DNA from: Pseudolabrys sp. Root1462 | GTDB taxonomy: Bacteria; Pseudomonadota; Alphaproteobacteria; Rhizobiales; Xanthobacteraceae | DNA length: 63,539 nt | Assembly: GCF_001426945.1 (NCBI RefSeq) | Contig: NZ_LMFS01000001.1 | Span: 3,317,897 to 3,381,435, forward strand | Reading direction: 5' to 3' | Notes under the pieces: model-generated | What the model was told of the DNA's origin: nothing | The model's input: the letters and a program-made list of their open reading frames with translations, nothing else | Databases searched by the model: none | Program-made: the position numbers and the translations under genes | Shown here: positions 35,243-43,186 of the stretch, in pieces | Numbering within the stretch: position 1 is the first letter of the stretch | Layout: every line of letters begins with the position of its first letter

Positions 35243-35617
35243 ATGCTTTATGCGATCGTTTTCATTGGCGGCGGTATCGGCGCGGCGCTGCGCCATGGGG
35301 TCAACATCGCCGCCGCGCGGCTGTTCGGAACATCGTTCCCGTACGGGACGCTGACGGTGAACGTGGTCGGCTCGCTGGTCATGGGCCTGCTGACAGCCTA
35401 CTTCGCCTTTAAAGTCGATATGTCCCAGCATTGGCGGCTGTTCCTGACCACCGGGATCCTCGGCGGCTTCACCACCTTCTCTACCTTCTCGCTCGACGTC
35501 GCCGTCCTGTACGAGCGCGGCGAGGTCGCCATGGCCGCTTTCTATGTCCTGGTCTCGGTCATCGTCTCGATCGCCGCTCTGTTTGCCGGAATGGCGCTGG
35601 TCCGCAGCCTCACCTGA
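35243..35617 (+). CDS. crcB: fluoride ion channel CrcB/Fluc
   Basis: A 124-residue, four-helix membrane protein. GGGIGAALRHGVN, the fluoride-path PYGTLTVNVVGSLVMGLL and TTGILGGFTTFSTFSLD are the family hallmarks. It works as a dual-topology dimer that releases cytoplasmic fluoride. ATG 35243 follows AGGTGAC. Controlled by the riboswitch upstream. 35618-35763 contains only the leader of the next gene. Confidence 0.95.
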   Translation: MLYAIVFIGGGIGAALRHGVNIAAARLFGTSFPYGTLTVNVVGSLVMGLLTAYFAFKVDMSQHWRLFLTTGILGGFTTFSTFSLDVAVLYERGEVAMAAFYVLVSVIVSIAALFAGMALVRSLT

Positions 35618-35763
35618 GCACCGCGGAGCCGCTATTTAATCAAGGATTTCAGACGATTGAGGCGCTGCCGCCGGCGTGGTAACTTGCCTTAAACTCATCG
35701 CAAATTGCGAGCACAAGGCCGCGCAAGGCGACGTTTTTCGGGGAACGCCGGAGGAGACACATC

Positions 35764-36012
35764 GTGATCAGGCTATTGGTTTCAGCCTTGGTTCTGGCTG
35801 GATTGCTGGCGCAGCCGGCTTTCGCGCAAAACGGGCGCAAGCCGTTCAGCGCGATGTCCGACGAGGAAAAGGCGAACGCGAAGATCGCGGAATCCGTCGA
35901 TGCGCAGTATCGCAACGCCTTGAAGAATACCGACAAGACCGCGAACGAGATCTCGATCGACCCGTGGTCGAACATGCGCGGGACACCGGCGTCACCAGCC
36001 AAGAAGAAATAA
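35764..36012 (+). CDS. small secreted protein, unknown function
   Basis: An 82-residue protein with a clear signal peptide (MIRLLVSALVLAGLLAQPAFAQ). The mature part is polar (SDEEKANAKIAESVDAQYRNALKNTDKTANEISIDPWSNMRG) and ends PAKKK. The start is GTG, with GGAGGAG upstream. I do not recognise a named domain; proteins of this form are common in the order. It is convergent with the SH3 protein. Confidence 0.75.
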   Translation: MIRLLVSALVLAGLLAQPAFAQNGRKPFSAMSDEEKANAKIAESVDAQYRNALKNTDKTANEISIDPWSNMRGTPASPAKKK

Positions 36013-36032
36013 CGTCTTTTGCGCCGTTTGCG

Positions 36033-36431
36033 TTACCAGTGGCGCCGCCAGCCCCAATAGGGACCGAAATAGTGCCGCCGGTAATACGGCACATAGTAGG
36101 GCGGTGGCGGCGGCACGTAATAGACGGGCGGTTCCTCGACGTAGTACCGCCGGCGCACGGTGCGCCGCGGCGGCACGCGGCCGGAGAAGTCGATCGCACT
36201 CTCGATGGCGAAGCCGTTCTTGTCCTGCCAGCCAACGGCGCACCAGCCATTGGTGCATTCGCCGACATCGATCAGGCTGCCGCTCGGGATTTTGCCCAGG
36301 ATTTCCTTGTCGGTGCCGGGGCCGGCCCGCAGGTTGACTGTCGACGGCACATAAGCCGGCTTGGCCAGCGCCGGTGTGCCACCGATCAACGCCAGTGTCC
36401 CAATGACTAATCCAAGAGCCTTCGTGCGCAT
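36033..36431 (-). CDS. exported SH3-domain protein
   Basis: A 132-residue protein with a signal peptide (cleavage after GTPALA). A bacterial SH3 domain follows (YVPSTVNLRAGPGTDKEILGKIPSGSLIDVGECTNGWCAVGWQDKNGFA). The C-terminal tail is rich in Pro, Tyr and Trp (VYYVPPPPPYYVPYYRRHYFGPYWGW). Such proteins probably bind cell-wall peptides or other envelope proteins. Confidence 0.85.
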   Translation of the reverse strand: MRTKALGLVIGTLALIGGTPALAKPAYVPSTVNLRAGPGTDKEILGKIPSGSLIDVGECTNGWCAVGWQDKNGFAIESAIDFSGRVPPRRTVRRRYYVEEPPVYYVPPPPPYYVPYYRRHYFGPYWGWRRHW

Positions 36432-36585
36432 CGATCATATCCCGCACGGTTTGGCGGGCCATCCCGTTCGATCTTAACCGAACCGCCATGTAGGTCGTCA
36501 AAAAGGGCGGCTTCGCGGCAAAAGCCGAGCTGGGGCAAGCCGAGTCGGCTTGCAAAAAGCCGTATCTCTGTGAGAGAAGCGCGCC

Positions 36586-36867
36586 ATGTCCGATCAACAA
36601 AAGACCCCGAACGCCACCGCTGCCGACACGCCGCCCGACCGGCTATCGACCGACCCGCGCAGCCCCTATTTCAACGCAGAGGTTCTCGCGCGTGACGTCG
36701 GCATCCGCTTCAAGGGTGCCGAGAAGACCAACGTCGAGGAATACTGCGTGAGTGAAGGCTGGGTCCGCGTGGCGGCCGGCAAGGCGCTCGACCGTTACGG
36801 CAATCCGCTGACCATCAAGCTCACCGGCACCGTCGAGCCTTATTTCCGCGACAAGACGCCGGATTGA
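36586..36867 (+). CDS. DUF3297 family protein
   Basis: A 93-residue soluble protein. DRLSTDPRSPYFNAEVLARDVGIRFKGAEKTNVEEYCVSEGWVRVAAGKALDRYGNPLTIKLTGTVEPYF is the DUF3297 consensus almost throughout. The function is unknown; the family is a small conserved glutathione-peroxidase-like annotated group in proteobacteria. Monocistronic, with GAGAGAAG upstream of the ATG. Confidence 0.85.
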   Translation: MSDQQKTPNATAADTPPDRLSTDPRSPYFNAEVLARDVGIRFKGAEKTNVEEYCVSEGWVRVAAGKALDRYGNPLTIKLTGTVEPYFRDKTPD

Positions 36868-36910
36868 TTTTCAGCCGGTGAGATGACGGCGACTTCGGCC
36901 GGGCCCGTGC

Positions 36911-37258
36911 ATGAACGACGAATTCGCCCACTCCGAAATCGCTCGGCTGGAAGAGCGGATCGAAGAACTCCATCAATCTCTGGCGCGTTGTGACAAGGTT
37001 GCCTTGGTCGCCAAAATCGCCGTTGCCGGCGGCGCTCTTTGGCTGGTTTTGACTGTCGCGACCATCCTGCCCTTTTCGCCGACCGGACTCTTCGGCGCAC
37101 TGGCCGCCCTGCTCGGCGGCTTCGTGATGCTCGGCTCGAACAAGACCACACGCGAGGAGTTCGAGGCGCAACTCCGCACCGCTGAAGACAGACGGCGGGC
37201 GCTGATCGATGCCATGCGGCTTCGCCTGGTCGAAGATCCCGGCATCACGTTGCACTGA
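36911..37258 (+). CDS. small membrane protein with coiled-coil ends
   Basis: A 115-residue protein. The N-terminal helix (EIARLEERIEELHQSLARCDKVALVAKIA) looks like a coiled coil. Two hydrophobic stretches follow (about 37-55 and 60-75), then another charged helix (TTREEFEAQLRTAEDRRRALIDAMRLRL). I do not recognise a family. It begins 44 bases after the DUF3297 gene and may be cotranscribed. Confidence 0.65.
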   Translation: MNDEFAHSEIARLEERIEELHQSLARCDKVALVAKIAVAGGALWLVLTVATILPFSPTGLFGALAALLGGFVMLGSNKTTREEFEAQLRTAEDRRRALIDAMRLRLVEDPGITLH

Positions 37259-37357
37259 CACGGGACCAGCCACGGTTAACGCGGTTACTCAACTTGTAAG
37301 CGCCGTTTCCGCCGATTGTTAGGGCCTGCCAAGCAAGATGCCTCCCTTAGGAGAGAC

Positions 37358-37603
37358 GTGGGAGACTTCGACGTGATCCGCATTCCGATCAAGAACGGCG
37401 ATATCGACGCCGCACTCGATAAACTCAACATCGCCAAGAAAGAACAGGACAAGGTGTTCAACGAACGCCTGGCGGCGGTTTTCGCGCCGGGAGCTCAGCC
37501 GCAGCAGCAGGAGCAGAAGCAGCCGGAGCTGCCGAAACAACCGAAGCGCCCGCCGGCGCCATCCTATGAGAGCATCCTGGCGCGCTCGCGCCGGATGGGC
37601 TGA
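37358..37603 (+). CDS. 81-residue protein with Gln/Pro-rich middle
   Basis: Starts at GTG 37358, with AGGAG five bases upstream (VGDFDVIRIPIKNGDIDAALDKLNIAKKEQDKVFNERLAAVF). A low-complexity stretch of Gln, Pro and Lys follows, then PSYESILARSRRMG. No signal or membrane segment. No family recognised. A strong terminator follows 22 bases after the stop. Confidence 0.6.
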   Translation: MGDFDVIRIPIKNGDIDAALDKLNIAKKEQDKVFNERLAAVFAPGAQPQQQEQKQPELPKQPKRPPAPSYESILARSRRMG

Positions 37604-37624
37604 TACGGCTCACGCTATTCGCTG

Positions 37625-37653
37625 AAAAGCCCTGCCTCGGCAGGGCTTTTTTT
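37625..37653 (+). terminator. intrinsic terminator
   Basis: AAAGCCCTGCC and GGCAGGGCTTT form a strong stem, followed by seven T. It ends the transcript of the small genes before the LysR promoter. Confidence 0.9.
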
Positions 37654-37674
37654 GTGCGTCCTGCTAGTTCTTTG

Positions 37675-37689
37675 ATAGACAAAGACTAT
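37675..37689 (+). promoter_or_regulatory. LysR-type operator (ATAG-N7-CTAT)
   Basis: A 4+7+4 dyad, ATAG then seven bases then CTAT, lies 87 bases before the LysR start codon in an AT-rich stretch. It has the T-N11-A form of LTTR recognition sites and resembles one half of an OxyR box. Probably the regulator's autoregulatory site. Confidence 0.55.
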
Positions 37690-37775
37690 TAATTCTACGA
37701 TCTTTGAAAGAATTATTTACACCACCCAACAGTGGCGTTATTCTTTTAAGTTACTGAATTAACGAGGCTATCAGC

Positions 37776-38663
37776 GTGATCGACAAGCTGGAATTCCTTC
37801 TGGCGCTGGCGCGCGAAAAGCACTTCGGCCGAGCGGCCGAGGCCTGCGGCGTGACCCAGCCGACCCTTTCCGCCGGCGTCAAACACCTCGAAGAACAAAT
37901 GGGTGTTCTTCTGGTCAAACGCGGCTCGCGCTTCCAGGGCTTTACCCCCGAGGGCGAACGCGTGCTCGAGTGGGCTCGCCGCATTGTCGGCGACAGCCGC
38001 GCCATGCGCGAGGACATCAGCGCACTGCGCCACGGTCTGTCCGGCCGGTTGCGCATCGCCGCGATTCCGACCGCGCTCGCCATGGTTGCCGCGATCACGA
38101 CCCCCTATCGCGATCGCCACCCGAACGTTCAGTTCACCGTCTATTCTCGCACCTCACTGGAAATCCTCGATCTGCTCGAGAACCTCGAGATCGACGCCGG
38201 CATCACCTATATCGGCAACGAACCGATCGGCCGTGTCAGCATCGTGCCCCTCTACCAGGAGCACTACCGCCTCGTGACATCGGCCGACGCGCCGCTGGGC
38301 GATCGCGACAGCGTTACCTGGGCCGAGGTCAGCCAGGTGCCCTTATGTCTGCTCACCCCGGACATGCAGAACCGGCGCATCATCAATCGTCTCCTGAAGA
38401 GCGCCGGCGGCGAATCACGGCCAACCCTTGAGTCCGATTCGATGATCCTCTTGTTCAGCCATGTCCGCACCGGACGCTGGGCAAGCGTCATGCCGGAAAA
38501 AATTGCACAGACTCTTGGGCTCAGCGAGCCGATCCGAGCCATCCCAATCCTTCAACCTGACGCAGTGCAAACCATCGGTCTGGTCGTGCCGCAACGCGAA
38601 CCGATGACACCGACGACCGCGGCGCTCGTCGCCGAGGCCCGCCGGATCGCGCCGTCATTGTGA
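37776..38663 (+). CDS. LysR family regulator next to the OFA transporter
   Basis: A 295-residue LTTR. The DNA-binding part is FLLALAREKHFGRAAEACGVTQPTLSAGVKHLEEQMGVLLVKRGSRFQGFTPEG; the effector domain follows, with one notable Cys in VPLCLLTPDMQNRRI. It does not show the OxyR cysteine pair. The GTG start has GAGG eight bases upstream. The oxalate/formate-type carrier lies 296 bp downstream on the same strand, so regulation of oxalate or formate metabolism is a fair guess from position. Confidence 0.88.
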   Translation: MIDKLEFLLALAREKHFGRAAEACGVTQPTLSAGVKHLEEQMGVLLVKRGSRFQGFTPEGERVLEWARRIVGDSRAMREDISALRHGLSGRLRIAAIPTALAMVAAITTPYRDRHPNVQFTVYSRTSLEILDLLENLEIDAGITYIGNEPIGRVSIVPLYQEHYRLVTSADAPLGDRDSVTWAEVSQVPLCLLTPDMQNRRIINRLLKSAGGESRPTLESDSMILLFSHVRTGRWASVMPEKIAQTLGLSEPIRAIPILQPDAVQTIGLVVPQREPMTPTTAALVAEARRIAPSL

Positions 38664-38959
38664 ACTGAAATCAAACCCTTCAACAACGCGTTACGCCTTT
38701 AGTCGTATTACGATATATTGACCGGCTTCGTCCGTCTGGACAATTTTTACAAAGCCGATCCGAGAGAATCCGAAGCACGCGCCGCATCTTCTTCGCGTAT
38801 GCGGCATGTAATTCTCCTATTGCATGATCGAAATTCTGAATTTGATTCAAGTGTGCGCGCTCCGCACTGTTTAAAAAGCAGGCGTGGGGGCGACGAGGCT
38901 TGTCCGCGATCTGTCACAAAACAAAAAGCAATCGCATCGCAAATGGGGAGAATCGCACA
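38664..38959 (+). promoter_or_regulatory. intergenic region upstream of the OFA transporter
   Basis: 296 AT-richer bases with no gene. TGAATTTGATTCA (38837-38849) is a 5-bp inverted repeat with a 3-base spacer and could be an activator site. I do not see the GntR-type operator found at 51490 and 54977. GGGGAG before the next ATG is its ribosome site. Confidence 0.35.
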
Positions 38960-40360
38960 ATGAGCTTTCTCGACCGCAGTCACACAGTCGCAGGGCCCGG
39001 CTTCAGCCGGTGGTTAGTGCCTCCTGCCGCGCTGTGCGTGCATCTTTGTATCGGCCAGGCTTACGCCTTCAGCGTGTTCAATCTGCCGATGAGCAAATTG
39101 CTGGGCATCACGCAATCGGCGCCTGATGACTGGAAGCTCACGCAGCTCGGCTGGATATTCTCGATTGCCATCTTCTTCCTCGGTGTCTCGTCAGCGGTGT
39201 TCGGTCGCTGGGTCGAGGAAGGCGGCCCACGCAAGGCCATGTTCACTGCCGCACTGTGCTGGGCCGGCGGCTTCTTCATCTCGGCGATCGGCGTCTATAT
39301 GCATAACCTGTGGCTGGTCTATCTCGGCTACGGTGTTCTCGGCGGCATTGCTCTGGGCATCGGCTACATTTCGCCGGTCTCGACGCTGATCAAATGGTTC
39401 CCCGATCGGCCGGGCATGGCGACCGGCATGGCCATCATGGGCTTCGGCGGTGGCGCCTTCATCGCCTCGCCGTTGTCGGTTTGGCTGATGGCCAAATTCT
39501 CGACCGCAACCCACATCGGCGTGGCCGAAACCTTCATCGTACTAGGCGTCGTCTACTTCTTCTTCATGATCGTCGGCTCGATCATCGTTCGCGTGCCTGC
39601 GCCAGGGTGGAAACCGGAAGGTTATACGCCGCCTGTCGTAGCGCAGAAGCTCATCACCAAGAACGACGTCTTCGTTTACGACGCGCTGAAGACGCCGCAG
39701 TTCTGGCTGATCTGGGCGGTGCTTTGCCTGAACGTGACCGCCGGCATCGGCGTGCTCGGCCAGGCTTCGGCCATGAGCCAGGAGATGTTCCCCGGCCACA
39801 TCACGCCCGTCGCCGCCGCCGGCTTCGTCGGTCTGATGAGCCTGTTCAACATGGGCGGCCGTTTCTTCTGGGCCTCGACATCGGACTATATCGGTCGCCG
39901 CAACACCTACTTCGTCTTCATGGTGCTGGGCTTCTTCCTCTACTGTGCGGTGCCCTACACCGGATCGATCGGCAGCGTCGCGCTGTTCGTCATCTGCTTC
40001 CTGATCATCATCTCGATGTATGGCGGCGGCTTTGCCACCGTGCCGGCCTATCTCAAGGACATGTTCGGCACCCGCTATGTCGGCGCCATTCACGGGCTAT
40101 TGCTCACCGCCTGGTCGGCGGCGGGCATCTTCGGGCCGGTGCTGGTGAACTACATCCGCGAATATCAGATCGCGCATGGCGTGCCGAACGCGCAGGCCTA
40201 CAACATGACCATGTACATCATGGCCGGACTTCTGGTGGTGGGCTTCATCTGCAACTTCATGATCGAGGCCGTGCACCACCGCTTCCACATGAAGCCCGAC
40301 CACGAGGCTGAACGCGCCCAGGCGGAAGTTGCCGCCGTCAGCGAACCGGCCGGCGCCTAA
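38960..40360 (+). CDS. OFA-family MFS carrier (oxalate/formate antiporter-like)
   Basis: A 466-residue protein with twelve hydrophobic helices. The N-terminus FSRWLVPPAALCVHLCIGQAYAFSVFNLPM, GGIALGIGYISPVSTLIKWFPDRPGMATGMAIMGFGGGAFI and NMGGRFFWASTSDYIGRR are typical of the OFA family of OxlT. It exchanges small monocarboxylates or dicarboxylates such as oxalate and formate across the inner membrane. ATG 38960 has GGGGAG upstream. A 40-residue membrane protein follows 15 bases later. The oxalate enzymes lie about 4 kb beyond it, so oxalate is the likely substrate. Confidence 0.88.
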   Translation: MSFLDRSHTVAGPGFSRWLVPPAALCVHLCIGQAYAFSVFNLPMSKLLGITQSAPDDWKLTQLGWIFSIAIFFLGVSSAVFGRWVEEGGPRKAMFTAALCWAGGFFISAIGVYMHNLWLVYLGYGVLGGIALGIGYISPVSTLIKWFPDRPGMATGMAIMGFGGGAFIASPLSVWLMAKFSTATHIGVAETFIVLGVVYFFFMIVGSIIVRVPAPGWKPEGYTPPVVAQKLITKNDVFVYDALKTPQFWLIWAVLCLNVTAGIGVLGQASAMSQEMFPGHITPVAAAGFVGLMSLFNMGGRFFWASTSDYIGRRNTYFVFMVLGFFLYCAVPYTGSIGSVALFVICFLIIISMYGGGFATVPAYLKDMFGTRYVGAIHGLLLTAWSAAGIFGPVLVNYIREYQIAHGVPNAQAYNMTMYIMAGLLVVGFICNFMIEAVHHRFHMKPDHEAERAQAEVAAVSEPAGA

Positions 40361-40375
40361 GGAAGGAAGAAAGCA

Positions 40376-40498
40376 ATGCAGCAAGCACAAGAAACCTCGA
40401 TCGGCCTCAAGCTGGTACTGGCCTGGGCCTTTGTCGGGATTCCGTTGGCGTGGGGCGTCATCCAGACGCTCATCAATGCGATGAAGCTGTTCCAGTAA
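40376..40498 (+). CDS. MFS transporter small subunit (40 residues)
   Basis: MQQAQETSIGLKLVLAWAFV opens a 40-residue peptide that continues GIPLAWGVIQTLINAMKLFQ. It is one membrane helix with a short polar N-terminus. GGAAGGAAGAAAG directly precedes the ATG, and the gene starts 15 bases after the OFA carrier stop and ends before a strong terminator. Small single-helix proteins in this position are known as MFS small subunits. It is below most gene-finding cut-offs. Probably a stabilising partner of the carrier. Confidence 0.82.
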   Translation: MQQAQETSIGLKLVLAWAFVGIPLAWGVIQTLINAMKLFQ

Positions 40499-40520
40499 CG
40501 GTCGTCATCTGACACACGGC

Positions 40521-40562
40521 TGGGCGCCGCCTTCGGCAACGGAGGCGGCGCCCATATTTTTC
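40521..40562 (+). terminator. intrinsic terminator of the OFA operon
   Basis: TGGGCGCCGCC and GGCGGCGCCCA form an 11-bp perfect stem with a 12-base loop, followed by TATTTTT. Confidence 0.9.
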
Positions 40563-40645
40563 GGTCCGGGCGGCGCCGGGACCGACGGAACTGACCGGCC
40601 CGCTGTTCCGTTATCAGGCACAACTTCCTCCAAGGCCGGGCTACC

Positions 40646-40927
40646 ATGATCACCCAGCTCCATCCGCCGCTGCCCCTCGAGACGCCGAAAGGCTCGGGGC
40701 TGGCTCATTTCGTCATCGATTACGGTCCGGAAGCCGACCTGATCTGGGTCGTGTTCATGGACAAGGACGGCGCCTGCTGGTCCGTGCCCAATCCGGACGT
40801 GCGAATGTCGTTCAACTGGACGATGGGCCGGCGCAAGCCGAGGGATACGCCGTCGCCCCCCACCGCACCCGATGCGCCGGCGCCGGGCAAGGTCCATCGC
40901 GTCTTTCCACGTGCCAATGAAGGTTGA
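40646..40927 (+). CDS. 93-residue hypothetical protein
   Basis: The N-terminal half (GSGLAHFVIDYGPEADLIWVVFMDKDGACWSVPNPDVRMSFNWTMGRRKP) looks like a small beta domain seen in short alphaproteobacterial proteins. The C-terminal third is Pro-rich. No signal or membrane helix. Its stop lies two bases before the next ATG, so it is in an operon with the reductase. Function not recognised. Confidence 0.65.
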   Translation: MITQLHPPLPLETPKGSGLAHFVIDYGPEADLIWVVFMDKDGACWSVPNPDVRMSFNWTMGRRKPRDTPSPPTAPDAPAPGKVHRVFPRANEG

Positions 40928-40929
40928 GT

Positions 40930-41559
40930 ATGACCCCGACACTCAAGGCATTGGCCTTTAACTGCTCCCTCAAGGCCAGCAGCAACAAAGAGAGTTCATC
41001 GACCGACGTGCTGCTGCGGCAACTGCTCGATGCGCTGGCGTCGTATGACGTCAATGGCGATGTCATCCGCGCCGCCGACTACAACATCAAGCCCGGGGTC
41101 ACCTCCGATGAAGGTGACGGTGACGACTGGCCGTCGTTGCGCAAGCGTGTGCTGGCCGCCGACATCCTGATCATCGGCTCACCGATCTGGCTCGGCCAGC
41201 CGTCGAGCATCGCCAAGCGGGTGCTCGAGCGCATGGACGCATTCCTCGACGAGAAGGACGGTCGCGGCCGCATGCCGTCCTACGGCAAGGTGGCGATCTG
41301 CGCCATTGTCGGCAACGAAGATGGCGCACACCACAGCGCCGCGGAAATTTTATCGGCGCTTCTCGAAGTCGGCTTCACCGTGCCATCGGGCGGACCGACC
41401 TACTGGGTCGGCGAAGCCCTCGGCTCGACCGATTACAAAGACCTCAAGGAGCCGCCAAAAGCCGTCGCGGAGTGGACGAGGATGCTGGCGTCCAACACCG
41501 CGCATTTGGCGACGCTGCTGAAAGGTGCGCAATATCCCGGGCTGGCCGGCGGAAGATAG
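40930..41559 (+). CDS. flavodoxin-fold NAD(P)H-dependent reductase
   Basis: A 209-residue FMN_red/flavodoxin-like protein. FNCSLKASSNKESSSTDVLLRQLLDAL contains the phosphate-binding loop region, and ADILIIGSPIWLGQPSSIAKRVLERMDAFL is the family's flavin-contacting segment. It is probably a cytoplasmic quinone or FMN reductase. ATG 40930 is preceded by AGGTTGAG; translationally coupled to the small gene upstream. Confidence 0.85.
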   Translation: MTPTLKALAFNCSLKASSNKESSSTDVLLRQLLDALASYDVNGDVIRAADYNIKPGVTSDEGDGDDWPSLRKRVLAADILIIGSPIWLGQPSSIAKRVLERMDAFLDEKDGRGRMPSYGKVAICAIVGNEDGAHHSAAEILSALLEVGFTVPSGGPTYWVGEALGSTDYKDLKEPPKAVAEWTRMLASNTAHLATLLKGAQYPGLAGGR

Positions 41560-41604
41560 CCGCTGGTCATTTCAGGCTGTCGCGAAGCGCCCGAATGACA
41601 AGGG

Positions 41605-42201
41605 TCACCTCTTCCCGGACTTCTTCGCCGCCTTGGCTTTCGCCTTGTCCTTGCCAGACTTGTCCTTGCCGTCCTTGGCCTTGGCGCGCTTCATGCCTTC
41701 GAGGATGAGCGTCTCGGCCTCGCGCGCGTCGAGCCAGCGCACGATCGACACCCACTTGCCCTTTTCCAGGTCCTTGTAGTGCTGGAAGAAGTGGGCGATC
41801 TGTTCGATCATCACGTCGGGGAGATCGCGGTAGCTGGTGACGCCCTTGTAGAAGGGATGAAGTTTGTCGACCGGCACCGCAAGTATTTTCTCGTCGTTGC
41901 CGGCTTCATCTTCCATCAGCAGCGCGCCGACCGGACGGCAGCGGATGACCGCGCCCGGCACCACCGGCACCTGCGTGACAACCATGACGTCGCAGGGGTC
42001 GCCGTCACCCGACAACGTATGCGGGATGAAGCCGTAGTTGCCCGGATAGAACATCGCGGTGTGCAGGAAGCGGTCGACGAGGAGCGCGCCCGAGGTCTTG
42101 TCGAATTCGTATTTGACCGGCACGCCGCCCATCGGCACCTCGATGATGGCGTAAACATCGTGCGGCGGGTTCGGGCCGGTCGGTATCCGGGTCAGGTCCA
42201 T
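41605..42201 (-). CDS. ppa: inorganic pyrophosphatase with Lys-rich C-terminal tail
   Basis: A 198-residue family I soluble PPase that hydrolyses PPi to two phosphates. Active-site parts are VPVKYEFDK, FYPGNYGFIPHTLSGDGDPCDVMV (metal-binding Asp residues) and DEAGNDEKILAVP. After the catalytic domain ends near LDAREAETLILEGMKRA, a Lys/Ala/Gly/Asp tail of about 25 residues follows (AKDGKDKSGKDKAKAKAAKK and a few more), which typical bacterial PPases lack. ATG 42201 (MDLTRIPTG) is the family start. Confidence 0.95.
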   Translation of the reverse strand: MDLTRIPTGPNPPHDVYAIIEVPMGGVPVKYEFDKTSGALLVDRFLHTAMFYPGNYGFIPHTLSGDGDPCDVMVVTQVPVVPGAVIRCRPVGALLMEDEAGNDEKILAVPVDKLHPFYKGVTSYRDLPDVMIEQIAHFFQHYKDLEKGKWVSIVRWLDAREAETLILEGMKRAKAKDGKDKSGKDKAKAKAAKKSGKR

Positions 42202-42330
42202 CGTGAATATCTCGTTTTGATCGACGTTACGGCACGCATGAGCGGCCAACAAGGTGAGAAGATGGCAGGTAATCTGCCCCCGGCCCGCACCCTTTAGCGT
42301 CTCCGGCGTTACCGAGCCCCTAAAAAGCGA

Positions 42331-42366
42331 CGGCCGGGACCCAGACCAATGTCTAAGTCCCGGCCG
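42331..42366 (-). terminator. intrinsic terminator of the GST gene
   Basis: CGGCCGGGAC and GTCCCGGCCG form a 10-bp stem with a 16-base loop. On the minus strand TCGCTTTTTAG follows, 22 bases beyond the GST stop. Confidence 0.75.
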
Positions 42367-42387
42367 CGATCTTTCGCGAAGAGGCTG

Positions 42388-43074
42388 TCAGGCGACCTTT
42401 TCGTGCATGTGCCGGAACATCGCGCGCTTGGCCTCGTCGTCGAACTCAGTCTTGAACGTATGCTTGTCCTTGATGGCCAGCGCGCGCGCTGCGGCCGGCC
42501 GCGCGTTGATTTCGTCGATCAGCCGCTTCAGGTTCGGGAGTTTGGCCCAGTAGGTTTCGCCCAGTGCCATCGGGATAAGACGCGCCCAGCCCCAAAGCGC
42601 CATATCGACGACGGTGTAGGTGTCGCCAATCATGTATTTCTGCTTGGCCAGCCGCGCATCGACGATGCCGTAGTGACGCTGCGCCTCGTACATGTAGCGG
42701 TTGATGGCGTATTCGATTTTATCAGGCGCGTAGTTACGGAAGTGCACCGCCTGGCCCGAATAGGGACCGACGCCCGAGGCGATGAACATCAGCCACGACA
42801 AAAGTTCGCCGCGCAGCTTGTCGCCGGCCGGCGGCATGAACTTGCCGGTCTTCTCGCCGAGATAGAGCAGGATCGCATTCGAATCGAATACGGTGACGTC
42901 GCCATCGACGATCGCGGGCACCTTCGCATTCGGATTGATGGCGGTGTATTCCGGCTTGTGCTGGTCGCCCTTGCGGGTATCGACCGGGATCGCCTCGTAG
43001 GGCACGCCGGCCTCTTCAAGAAAAAGCGCGACCTTCATCGGATTTGGCGCGCCGGAATAATAGAACTTCAGCAT
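42388..43074 (-). CDS. glutathione S-transferase family protein
   Basis: A 228-residue GST. The N-terminal thioredoxin-like domain (MLKFYYSGAPNPMKVALFLEEAGVPYEAIPVDTRKGDQHKPEYTAINPNAKVPAIVDGDVTVFDSNAILLYL) contains the cis-Pro and the DSNAI glutathione site. The helical C-terminal domain reads YEAQRHYGIVDARLAKQKYMIGDTYTVVDMALWGWARLIP. It likely conjugates or isomerises with glutathione; the substrate is unknown. ATG 43074 has GGGAGACG upstream. Confidence 0.93.
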   Translation of the reverse strand: MLKFYYSGAPNPMKVALFLEEAGVPYEAIPVDTRKGDQHKPEYTAINPNAKVPAIVDGDVTVFDSNAILLYLGEKTGKFMPPAGDKLRGELLSWLMFIASGVGPYSGQAVHFRNYAPDKIEYAINRYMYEAQRHYGIVDARLAKQKYMIGDTYTVVDMALWGWARLIPMALGETYWAKLPNLKRLIDEINARPAAARALAIKDKHTFKTEFDDEAKRAMFRHMHEKVA

Positions 43075-43186
43075 CAATCGTCTCCCTGGGATGTCCCGGT
43101 TCAAACCGCGCGCAGTCGATCATTCCGCCCCGGGCGGCGCAAGCGCCGGCACCCGCAAAAATGTGTGATCCGGCATGCGGCGCGCG

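Noticed and set aside
38664-38959. A third copy of the GntR operator in front of the OFA carrier
   Set aside because: No sequence close to TGGNAT-N5-ATNCCA was found by eye.
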